From Chishuiella changwenlii (GTDB taxonomy: Bacteria > Bacteroidota > Bacteroidia > Flavobacteriales > Weeksellaceae): 64,000 bases of DNA. The stretch spans positions 62,001 to 126,000 of the forward strand of contig NZ_FRBH01000004.1 of the NCBI RefSeq assembly GCF_900142565.1, read 5' to 3'. The notes beneath the pieces were generated by a model. The model did not search any database. It was not told the DNA's origin and saw nothing but the letters and a program-made list of their open reading frames with translations. Below are positions 19,204-26,926 of this stretch, piece after piece. The first letter of the stretch is position 1, and each line of letters begins with the position of its first letter. Position numbers and translations under genes: made by a program.

Positions 19204-19211
19204 TATTTTTG
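19204..19211 (+). promoter_or_regulatory. Probable -7 box for His-rich lipoprotein
   Basis: TATTTTTG fits TANNTTTG, 47 bp before the ATG at 19258. Confidence 0.4.
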
Positions 19212-19257
19212 TAAAATAAAACTTAATAATATATCCTTACATAAATATTTGTACAAC

Positions 19258-19536
19258 ATGAAAAAATTAATTCTTTTAGTAGCAGTAGCTGCTTTCGCTA
19301 CAGCTTGTAATTCTAAAGCAGGTGTAAATCATGGTGTTTTAAAACAAGAACACGAACCAGCAACTGCAGAAGAAATGCACGAAAAAACACATGCTGCACA
19401 TGAAGAACATGCAAAGCACGAAGAGTACACAGAAGAACATGCTGAAACAAAACATGAAGAAGTAAAAGATTCTACTAAAGTTGCAACAGAAGCTTCTAAA
19501 GAAGAAAAAGGACATACAGAAAAAGCTGGTCATTAA
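19258..19536 (+). CDS. Histidine/glutamate-rich small lipoprotein
   Basis: 92 residues from ATG 19258. The signal peptide ends in a lipobox (FATACNSKAG). The mature part is low complexity with about twelve His in His-Glu and Glu-Glu-His pairs (HEKTHAAHEEHAKHEEY, HAETKHEEVK) and many Glu and Lys. No family is recognised. The composition would suit divalent metal binding at the cell surface or periplasm, but that is inference. It is monocistronic, with a terminator that overlaps the stop codon. Confidence 0.75.
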   Translation: MKKLILLVAVAAFATACNSKAGVNHGVLKQEHEPATAEEMHEKTHAAHEEHAKHEEYTEEHAETKHEEVKDSTKVATEASKEEKGHTEKAGH

Positions 19537-19549
19537 GACTCAGCTTTTT
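19514..19549 (+). terminator. Terminator overlapping lipoprotein stop
   Basis: AAAAAGCTG...CAGCTTTTTTTT brackets the TAA at 19534-19536. Confidence 0.7.
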
Positions 19550-19550
19550 T

Positions 19551-20174
19551 TTATTCTATTACCTCTACTCTATCCGATAAATCTTTTAAAATAATAGCTT
19601 TACTTTTTTTACTTGGAGATATTAAATACGTTTTCTTTGCTAATTTAATTAACTCTAAATCATGGTAAGAATCTGTAAAAAAGAGTTCTATCTTCTCATT
19701 TTCTTTTATAAATCCTTGTTGAATGAGATTTGTAATTTTATTCTGTTCAAAATTCTCTATTAAATTACCATTTTCTAAAAATGCCCCTATAACTAGGACT
19801 TTATCTGAAATATAATCCTTAACAAATCTTTCTAAATAACGATTTGGAGCAGCAGACGATATAGCAATTTTATATTTCCTTTCCTCTAATTCTTTCAAGT
19901 AATTAAAAACTATTGGATGAATATATTTAGATAATTTTTTTCCAAAAGCAATATCATAGCTCTTATGAAGTTTTAATTCCATCAATTTTATTTTAAACTC
20001 TTGATGAGAATCCATTTTTAAAATTTTACGAGAAATTATGAGCTTAGAAACTTTTATAAATAACTTAATATTTAATTTCTTTATAGAATGAAGCCAAAGA
20101 AAAACCACCCAACTCTTAAAAGAGTTGACTTTAATTAATGTTTCGTCAAAATCAAATACTACTTTTCTATCCAT
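19551..20174 (-). CDS. HAD-IB family phosphatase
   Basis: 207 residues. Motif I VFDFDETLIKVNSF, motif II region AISSAAPNRYLERF and motif III/IV FFTDSYHDLELI are present, with a helical cap as in SerB-like HAD-IB enzymes. The substrate is unknown. It overlaps the upstream phosphoribosyltransferase-like gene by 8 bp, so the two are cotranscribed and probably act on linked substrates. Confidence 0.8.
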   Translation of the reverse strand: MDRKVVFDFDETLIKVNSFKSWVVFLWLHSIKKLNIKLFIKVSKLIISRKILKMDSHQEFKIKLMELKLHKSYDIAFGKKLSKYIHPIVFNYLKELEERKYKIAISSAAPNRYLERFVKDYISDKVLVIGAFLENGNLIENFEQNKITNLIQQGFIKENEKIELFFTDSYHDLELIKLAKKTYLISPSKKSKAIILKDLSDRVEVIE

Positions 20175-20742
20175 CTAACGACCAAGGAAATCTAATTAAT
20201 ACTTCCGAATGTAAATAAAAATCTGGCCAAATACAAGTATTCTTATTTGTTACCACAACACACATTGAATAAATATTTACAGATGTTTTTTCTTTTATTG
20301 TATTAATCACATTTTTCAAAGAATGACCAGAATCTACAGCATCATCTACAATTAAAATTTTATTATATCTCGTTAAATCTATCTTATGTGGTAAAGTAAC
20401 TTCTCTAATAGAATTCACCTCTTTCCTCATTAATACGGAATGTTCAATATTTCGTAAGAAATTAAGTAAAAATATTGGAGAGGCTTTTAAAATCTTTTGA
20501 AGTAAGTTTTTTATTACTTGATTATTTTTTTTAGCTTTTGTAGAAGGTCGTTGGCACTTTACTCCTATAAGCTCCACTTTCATATTCTTTTTAAGAAAAT
20601 AATCTTTCACAATTTCTGCTAAAGGCACACCTCCTTCTTCAATTCCTATTACTAAACAATTTTCATTTTTAGTTAAAAAATTATTCAATTGACTTTCTAA
20701 AAAATCATCAAAAACATTTTTATCAAACTTAATTACTTTCAT
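20167..20742 (-). CDS. Phosphoribosyltransferase-family protein
   Basis: 191 residues. The PRPP-binding loop is visible as ILIVDDAVDSGHSLKNVI and the fold also shows an N-terminal GIEEGGVPLAEIVKDYF. Base specificity cannot be told. There is a lysine-rich central insertion (about residues 68-110). It is first gene of the pair with the HAD phosphatase. Confidence 0.75.
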   Translation of the reverse strand: MKVIKFDKNVFDDFLESQLNNFLTKNENCLVIGIEEGGVPLAEIVKDYFLKKNMKVELIGVKCQRPSTKAKKNNQVIKNLLQKILKASPIFLLNFLRNIEHSVLMRKEVNSIREVTLPHKIDLTRYNKILIVDDAVDSGHSLKNVINTIKEKTSVNIYSMCVVVTNKNTCIWPDFYLHSEVLIRFPWSLDG

Positions 20743-21053
20743 GGAGAATATTTACTCGATAGGAAATTGTTAAAAAACGAATATATTAATTAAACAACAT
20801 TTAAACAATATACATTTTTAAAAATAGTAACACTTTTTATTTTTTAATACTTCTCAAAAATAAATACCATAAATTACGATATAAATAAAAAAACAACTCA
20901 TTTTTAGTTGAAATTTAAAAATTAAATACCAAAAGTGCTATTTCATAAAAATATCTTCAAAAACCTACATTTATTTTAATTGCTTTTTAATTATTTACTT
21001 TATTTATATATATTTTCACTTCTTATAATTAAAAAAATTAACACATTTGTTTT
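20743..21053. other. Divergent intergenic region, promoters only
   Basis: About 310 bp, extremely AT-rich, between the leftward PRTase/HAD pair and the rightward permease. I see no gene. Weak inverted repeats (CAACT/AGTTG near 20895) are within chance for this composition. Confidence 0.5.
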
Positions 21054-22463
21054 ATGTCAATATGGAAAACAAAGCCTCTTTCTAAATTAATTGAGGATTC
21101 TGAAGAAAAAGAAGGAGGATTAAAAAGGTCTCTATCATCATCCGCATTAGTTGCACTGGGAATTGGAGCAATTATAGGTGCTGGATTATTTAGTTTAACA
21201 GGAATTGCTGCAGCAGACCATGCTGGACCAGCAGTTACATTATCTTTTGTTTTAGCTGCATTTGGTTGTGCTTTCGCAGGACTTTGCTATGCAGAATTTG
21301 CATCTATGATACCTGTTGCTGGTAGTGCATACACTTATTCTTATGCTACAATGGGTGAATTTATTGCTTGGATTATTGGATGGGACTTAGTGTTAGAATA
21401 TGCATTGGCTGCTGCCACCGTTAGTGTGAGTTGGTCTGCTTATTTGGATAAGTTTTTACAACAGTTAAACATATTTATACCGGAGGAGTTTTTACATGCT
21501 CCAGCAGATGGAGGTATTATTAATTTACCTGCCATATTTATTGTTTGTCTTTTATCTCTTGTATTAATTAGAGGAACAAAAGAGTCTGCTTTTATCAACA
21601 ATATTTTAGTTATATTAAAAGTTACTGTAGTTATTGTTTTTATCGTTTTAGGATGGAACCATATAACTCCAGAAAATCATATTCCATTTATTCCTAAAAA
21701 TATTCCTGGAACACAATTCGGAGGAATGCCTGGTATTGCCGCTGGTGCTGCTGTTGTATTCTTTGCTTTTGTTGGATTTGATGCTGTTTCTACAGCTGCA
21801 CAAGAAGCGAAAAATCCACAAAAAGGTATGCCTATTGGAATATTAGGTTCATTGGTTATTTGTACAATATTATATGTATTATTCTCTTGGGTTATGACAG
21901 GTTTAGTTCCTTATACAACATTTAAAGGAGATGCTTCACCTGCTGCAACTGCATTTGCTGTAACAGGATATACATTCTTACAAACTGTTTTAATTTTAGC
22001 TATTATAGCTGGATATACTTCTGTTATTTTAGTTATGTTATTAGGACAAAGTCGTGTTTTTTACAGTATGAGTAACGATGGTTTATTACCTTCATTCTTT
22101 TCTGATGTTCATAAAAAATTCAGTACGCCATGGAAAACAAACTTATTCTTTTTAGTATTTGTAAGTATTTTCGCTGGTTTTGTTCCTATTAAAGATTTAG
22201 GACACATGGTAAGCATTGGTACATTATTCGCGTTTACATTAGTGTGTATCGGAATTATAATTATGCGTAAAAAAATGCCAAATATAGAACGTAAATTCAA
22301 AGTTCCTTTCGTTCCATTAATTCCTATTTTAGGTGTTGCTGTTTGTTTATATTTAATGAGCTCACTTACATTAGAAAGTTGGTACAGACTTTTAATTTGG
22401 CTTGCTATTGGTATTTTTATTTACTTTTTCTATGGTAAGAAAAATAGTAAAGTAGAAGATTAA
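21054..22463 (+). CDS. APC-family amino acid permease (cationic amino acid transporter type)
   Basis: 469 residues with about twelve membrane segments. The N-terminal block SSSALVALGIGAIIGAGLFSLTGIAA and the later AAVVFFAFVGFDAVSTAAQEAKNPQKGMPIGI are hallmarks of the CAT/YfnA branch of the APC superfamily. It should import amino acids by proton symport or exchange; the substrate is not determinable. It is monocistronic with a strong terminator, beyond which the Mu-like element begins. Confidence 0.9.
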   Translation: MSIWKTKPLSKLIEDSEEKEGGLKRSLSSSALVALGIGAIIGAGLFSLTGIAAADHAGPAVTLSFVLAAFGCAFAGLCYAEFASMIPVAGSAYTYSYATMGEFIAWIIGWDLVLEYALAAATVSVSWSAYLDKFLQQLNIFIPEEFLHAPADGGIINLPAIFIVCLLSLVLIRGTKESAFINNILVILKVTVVIVFIVLGWNHITPENHIPFIPKNIPGTQFGGMPGIAAGAAVVFFAFVGFDAVSTAAQEAKNPQKGMPIGILGSLVICTILYVLFSWVMTGLVPYTTFKGDASPAATAFAVTGYTFLQTVLILAIIAGYTSVILVMLLGQSRVFYSMSNDGLLPSFFSDVHKKFSTPWKTNLFFLVFVSIFAGFVPIKDLGHMVSIGTLFAFTLVCIGIIIMRKKMPNIERKFKVPFVPLIPILGVAVCLYLMSSLTLESWYRLLIWLAIGIFIYFFYGKKNSKVED

Positions 22464-22485
22464 AATACTATTTCATTTATAAACT

Positions 22486-22523
22486 CAAAAAGAGGCTTTC
22501 TAAAAATAGAAAGCCTCTTTTTG
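22486..22523 (+). terminator. Terminator after permease
   Basis: CAAAAAGAGGCTTTCTA and its exact complement (22486-22502 and 22507-22523) around a 4-base loop. The symmetrical stem works in both directions and insulates the permease from the element. Confidence 0.9.
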
Positions 22524-22630
22524 ATTGTATTGACTTCACAAATTGATTGCTTATAAAATTTTACTCAACTATTTTTTTAAAAATTATCTCTTTATTCAAA
22601 TCGAATATCTATATACAGTAAATTTCTCTT

Positions 22631-22660
22631 TATAATCCGCAAAACGAAAAATGCAAAATT
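22631..22660 (+). repeat. Left terminal MuA-binding-like site
   Basis: The site contains CCGCAAAACGAAAAATGC and matches the inverted right-end site at 22 of 30 positions without gaps. The core ACGAAAAATGCAAAA resembles the Mu end consensus (CGTTTCA..NNAAATGCGAAAA type). It lies 10 bp from the end of the spanin gene. Confidence 0.7.
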
Positions 22661-22669
22661 GACAAGAGT

Positions 22670-23218
22670 TTATTTAAGATATTTTCTCTTAAAATGATTA
22701 AGAATAATTAATACACACACAATAAAAAAAGCAAAAATATAAATCCAAATTGAAAAGTCTACCTTGTACTTTTCTGTATTCTTACGAAAAGTATTTGTTG
22801 CTACTTTTAATGATCCTTGATTAGATTGACTGGATTGATCTACTTTAATAGAATCTAAGGTTTTTACAATATTCTTATTGTTAACTAAAGAACTACTATT
22901 CGATTGTTCATTATAGTTTATTTTCCCTTTTCCTCCTATTTTTAAATCAATCCCCTCTTTTTTATTACTAAAAGAAACTTTTAAACTATCATTTAACTCT
23001 CCATTATATGAAATATTTAAACTCTTTAGAAGGCTTGAGAACTCATCAAAATTTTTAATTTCTTCAATTTTTGTACTAAATGAATAGTTAGTAGAAATGC
23101 TATCCTTATTTATTATGTATTCAGTATTAGCATTTATTTTTTCAATCTCTTTTATTTTATGTTTTGTTGCACAATTAAATAAAAGAAGAAAACTAAGAAA
23201 AGTATAAAAAAGCTTCAT
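22670..23218 (-). CDS. Unimolecular spanin-like lipoprotein (u-spanin topology)
   Basis: 182 residues. An N-terminal lipoprotein signal (SFLLLFNCATKHK) would anchor it in the outer membrane. A C-terminal membrane segment (WIYIFAFFIVCVLIILNHF, about residues 157-175) with a basic tail would anchor it in the inner membrane. Between them is a ~130-residue Ser/Asn/Lys-rich periplasmic linker. This is exactly the topology of phage T1 gp11-type u-spanins that fuse the two membranes in the last step of lysis. It overlaps the endolysin gene by 26 bp. Sequence similarity to known spanins is not visible; the call rests on topology and position. Confidence 0.7.
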   Translation of the reverse strand: MKLFYTFLSFLLLFNCATKHKIKEIEKINANTEYIINKDSISTNYSFSTKIEEIKNFDEFSSLLKSLNISYNGELNDSLKVSFSNKKEGIDLKIGGKGKINYNEQSNSSSLVNNKNIVKTLDSIKVDQSSQSNQGSLKVATNTFRKNTEKYKVDFSIWIYIFAFFIVCVLIILNHFKRKYLK

Positions 23219-23639
23219 CTTTTCTACGTTTTACAAGTCCATTTAATCTTTTTCCACCAGCATTTATCCATTTCTCAAATTCTTGTTGAATAGTAGGATC
23301 ATTTGGATTTAGATTGATTTTTTTCAACAATGTAGATTTTGATAGATTTGTAGCTCCTAAATTATATGTAAATGATACCAAAGCATCAAACTGATTTTGA
23401 TTAATAACTTTTTTTACTAATCTATTTACTTGATCTTCATAAACCCTTAGCATATCTACAAGTAAACTAAAAGCTTCTTTTTCTGTAATTGGTTTATCTT
23501 GCATTGTTACTTTTTTCTTATTTGGATAGTAAGTTGCTCCATAACCAATTGTTGGAATACCAATTGGGTCACGATAAGGCTTCGAATAGAAGCCTTCGTA
23601 TTTTTTTATAAGGTCTAAGCCTTTTTTTTGCGTTTTCAT
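23193..23639 (-). CDS. Endolysin, T4-type lysozyme (GH24)
   Basis: 148 residues from ATG 23639. A nine-codon longer frame would begin upstream of the fibre gene stop, so the shorter start is preferred. The catalytic triad of T4 lysozyme is reproduced with identical spacing: Glu15 (KKYEGF), Asp24 (YRDPIG), Thr30 (PTIGYGAT). Downstream ALVSFTYNLGATNL and the RRKDEAFLY end are family-typical. It lacks a signal peptide, so it needs a holin, which I could not identify with confidence. Confidence 0.93.
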   Translation of the reverse strand: MKTQKKGLDLIKKYEGFYSKPYRDPIGIPTIGYGATYYPNKKKVTMQDKPITEKEAFSLLVDMLRVYEDQVNRLVKKVINQNQFDALVSFTYNLGATNLSKSTLLKKINLNPNDPTIQQEFEKWINAGGKRLNGLVKRRKDEAFLYFS

Positions 23640-23652
23640 AGCTGATTTTTTA

Positions 23653-25368
23653 TTAATAATCAAATTCTTTTATATAATTCCATCCTCCTGAAATATAAAC
23701 TAAATGAATAGAAACAGTAGGTTGTAATAATATAGAATCACCTCCATCATTTACAGGACTTACAGTTACATCAACATCGTTTGTCAAATTCATTATAATT
23801 ATTTCTTGACCTTCAATAAACCCTGATGAATCTAGAGTAATATTCCCTGAAGAATCTAAAGTATAAGCTATAAATGTTTTATTTCTAGATATATCTGATA
23901 CATTCAAAGTATGATTGTAAGTACTTGGATAAAAAACCTTTGTTTTATAATGATCTAAATATTCTTTAGTAATTAAAGATTTTGAGTTACTCTCTATTAA
24001 AGAATTTGTTATTGTAGGAGCCGTTACTAAACCATTTCTGTATACATTTAAACCATCTCGTCTTATAGTATTGCCACTACCATTATTATAACCTACCCCT
24101 ATTCCAAAAATTCTAGCCTCATCTATATAATCATACCCTGAAAGACTTGTGTCTTGAATTGTTGCTTGACTACCAAATATTGTTTCTCCAGATGTAACAG
24201 CATAATTGTCATATCCGCTAACAAGATTATAATAGCCTTGAGCTTTATTTTGCTCTCCTCCTAAGATAAATGATGAATAAGCTGGTCTATTTGTATTTAC
24301 ATTATTAAATATCTCATTATTCCATCCACCAATTATTGCATTTCTAGAATTATGTACACCAAGTCTTGGATTTTGTTCACCAGTTATTTTATTTCCGTAA
24401 CCTCCTAAAATTACACTTTCAATCGAATTTGTTATGTAATGCTGTCTACCGCCAAAAATACCATTATAATATTTAGCCGTATTAGATGTTCCTCTTTCTT
24501 CTAATATTGTAGAATATGCTCCTACAATATGATTTAATTGACCACTACTTCTATTACCTAAACCTGCTACAAATGTTCCTGAACCTAATACAGAATTTTG
24601 CAATCCTATCACAAATGAACTAGTTCCATTAGCTCCATATGGAAAGCTAATTTCTGCAGAAGCAGAAGTATTTCTTGAAAAATCTACAGCATTATTTCCT
24701 AATGTACCATAGAAAGTCGGATTATTTAATCTATATTTTAAAGACCAACCATTTCCATTCTTAACAAACTCATTAATAGGAATATTAAGTTGTGATGTAT
24801 TTATATTCCCTTCATTGTCTGACACCAAGATCTTATCATATGTTGCATCACCACTCTTATCCTCTAAACCGCTAAATCTCTGAGAAGGATTAGAAAAAAC
24901 AAGAGGCATTCCAAAATCTACTGTAGCTTCTCCTGTATGCTTTCTATCTTCATCTACTTCCAAATCTGTATTTGCAAAATTACTTCCTAAGTTATCTGAA
25001 GATAATATACTGTAAACTGTACTATTAAAACTTTTGATAGAGTTCCCATTTTCTAATCCAAATTCTGGATAATCTTCTGTAATCTTTACAGATTCATCTG
25101 TCATTTCTAAATCCTCAATACCAAGTTTAGATTGCCAATTAATGATATTTTCTTCATTTAAAGAACTCGCATCATTTGTTGCATATTGAGCATGATTATG
25201 GTTATTTTCGGCCTTATTATTTAAGATATTTTCTAAGTTTTCTACATTAGAAATAGGTAATTTTTCATCCTTATGCCAAAAACTATCCCAGGTAGACCAA
25301 AATTGTCCTTGTGTTGGTTTTAAACCAGTTTTAAACCAATTTTTTATTATATTTTTATCTGTTGACAT
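23653..25368 (-). CDS. Tail fibre paralogue 3 (YadA-head-like repeats)
   Basis: 571 residues. Residues 1 to about 190 are nearly identical to the two upstream fibre genes (IIKNWFKTGLKPTQGQFWS; ISNVENLENILNNKAENNHN; DFGMPLVFSNPSQRFSGL) and presumably attach to the baseplate. The distal half differs: it has runs such as GTFVAGLGNRSSG, ESVILGGYGNKITG and SFILGGEQNKAQG, resembling the 14-residue repeats of trimeric adhesin heads. It ends in a beta-rich domain (ISGGWNYIKEFDY). It is probably a trimeric receptor-binding fibre. Confidence 0.82.
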   Translation of the reverse strand: MSTDKNIIKNWFKTGLKPTQGQFWSTWDSFWHKDEKLPISNVENLENILNNKAENNHNHAQYATNDASSLNEENIINWQSKLGIEDLEMTDESVKITEDYPEFGLENGNSIKSFNSTVYSILSSDNLGSNFANTDLEVDEDRKHTGEATVDFGMPLVFSNPSQRFSGLEDKSGDATYDKILVSDNEGNINTSQLNIPINEFVKNGNGWSLKYRLNNPTFYGTLGNNAVDFSRNTSASAEISFPYGANGTSSFVIGLQNSVLGSGTFVAGLGNRSSGQLNHIVGAYSTILEERGTSNTAKYYNGIFGGRQHYITNSIESVILGGYGNKITGEQNPRLGVHNSRNAIIGGWNNEIFNNVNTNRPAYSSFILGGEQNKAQGYYNLVSGYDNYAVTSGETIFGSQATIQDTSLSGYDYIDEARIFGIGVGYNNGSGNTIRRDGLNVYRNGLVTAPTITNSLIESNSKSLITKEYLDHYKTKVFYPSTYNHTLNVSDISRNKTFIAYTLDSSGNITLDSSGFIEGQEIIIMNLTNDVDVTVSPVNDGGDSILLQPTVSIHLVYISGGWNYIKEFDY

Positions 25369-25382
25369 TGATTTACTAATTT

Positions 25383-26912
25383 TTAATTAAACTTAAATGC
25401 CTTTAAAATTTTACCTTGAATTATTTGATTATCATTAAAATGAAATCCTCTTCCTAAAATTTGAGTAAATATGGAATATCCACTATTATTAGATAGAGTT
25501 TTAATCTCTATATAATCATTATAAGTTATTTTGAATAGATTTCCTGTTTTTGTAATTATTACATTAACTGAATATGGTGTCTGAAACGTACCATTTGTCA
25601 CAATTCTAGAATCCTGAAAAAAACTATACGTGAAATACACTAATGAATCTTGATTAGTAGAAAGTTCCGTATCTGAATAACCTAGTCCTATTCTAGATGT
25701 ATTCCAATCAGCATCAGAGGCTTTTCTACTAAAATCTAATTGAATTTCTATATAAAAATCTTCTCCTTCAGCAAATAATTCTGAAGATTTTAAATTTACT
25801 TTTGGAATTGGACTAGCTCCTTGTGGCGTTTCGATCGTGAAATCTCCACCAGAAGCTATATCATTAATAGATGGTGTAACTCCATCTGCATAAACCCACT
25901 CCCATTGAATAGCGTTAATATTTATATTTTCTATTTGGTTTAAAATTTTAAATTCTTGGGATGTTGTATAAACCTTTCCTCCACTTGTCAATCTTAATAC
26001 ATAAGTTCCTTCACTAAATTGATAAAAATTAAAATAAAAAATTAATTCTGTAGAACTTTCAGAAATTACTTGATCATTAGGAATTGTTGCAACAACTTCA
26101 GTTGATATTTTATCTAAAATTTCAATTTTTCTAATTGTCGATAATTTTAAATTTGCCCCTCTTAAAAGAACATATTCAACAGAATCAAATCTATTCTGAA
26201 TAACGTACGGTGAAATTGTATTCACCGAAATTGCGCCTGCATCTCCAGTACCACCACCTAGTAATTGTCCAATTCTTAAACCTTGTTCAGATGTTGTTCC
26301 TTGTAATGTTTTTTCAAACAAATTTGCTATTTGTGTTGCTCTAGCAAGATTCCCTTGCTCATCTGTTACTTGAAAAGCATTATAATTTTCATCATCGCTC
26401 TTATCTTGCAATCCACTAAATCTCTGAGAAGGATTAGAAAAAATAAGAGGCATTCCAAAATCTACTGTTGCTTCTCCAGTATGTTTTCTATCTTCATTTA
26501 CCTCAAGATCTGTATTTGCAAAATTACTTCCTAAGTTATCTGAAGATAACATACTGTAAACTGTACTATTAAAGCTTTTGATAGAGTTCCCATTATCTAA
26601 TCCAAATTCTGGATAATCTTCTGTAATCTTTACAGACTCATCTGTCATTTCTAAATCCTCAATACCAAGTTTAGCTTGCCAATTAATGATATTTTCTTCA
26701 CTTAAGGAACTAGCATCATTCGTTGCATATTCAGCATGATTATGGTTATTTTCAGCTTTATTATTTAAAATATTTTCTAAGTTTTCTACATTAGAAATGG
26801 GTAGTTTTTCATCCTTATGCCAAAAACTATCCCAGGTAGACCAGAATTGTCCTTGGGTTGGTTTTAAACCAGTTTTAAACCAATTTTTTATTATATTTTT
26901 ATCTGTTGACAT
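25383..26912 (-). CDS. Tail fibre paralogue 2
   Basis: 509 residues. It shares the ~190-residue N-terminus with its neighbours, then a segment LFEKTLQGTTSEQGLRIGQLLGGGTGDAGA shared only with paralogue 1. The C-terminal ~270 residues are related to paralogue 1 but clearly diverged (both end in KAFKFN), suggesting different receptor specificity on the same scaffold. The intergenic spacers of the array (about 14 bp) are themselves near-identical. Confidence 0.82.
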   Translation of the reverse strand: MSTDKNIIKNWFKTGLKPTQGQFWSTWDSFWHKDEKLPISNVENLENILNNKAENNHNHAEYATNDASSLSEENIINWQAKLGIEDLEMTDESVKITEDYPEFGLDNGNSIKSFNSTVYSMLSSDNLGSNFANTDLEVNEDRKHTGEATVDFGMPLIFSNPSQRFSGLQDKSDDENYNAFQVTDEQGNLARATQIANLFEKTLQGTTSEQGLRIGQLLGGGTGDAGAISVNTISPYVIQNRFDSVEYVLLRGANLKLSTIRKIEILDKISTEVVATIPNDQVISESSTELIFYFNFYQFSEGTYVLRLTSGGKVYTTSQEFKILNQIENININAIQWEWVYADGVTPSINDIASGGDFTIETPQGASPIPKVNLKSSELFAEGEDFYIEIQLDFSRKASDADWNTSRIGLGYSDTELSTNQDSLVYFTYSFFQDSRIVTNGTFQTPYSVNVIITKTGNLFKITYNDYIEIKTLSNNSGYSIFTQILGRGFHFNDNQIIQGKILKAFKFN

Positions 26913-26926
26913 TGAGTTACTAATTT

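Noticed and set aside
20743-21053. Riboswitch before the amino acid permease
   Set aside because: Only short AT-rich inverted repeats are present; no known riboswitch core could be matched.
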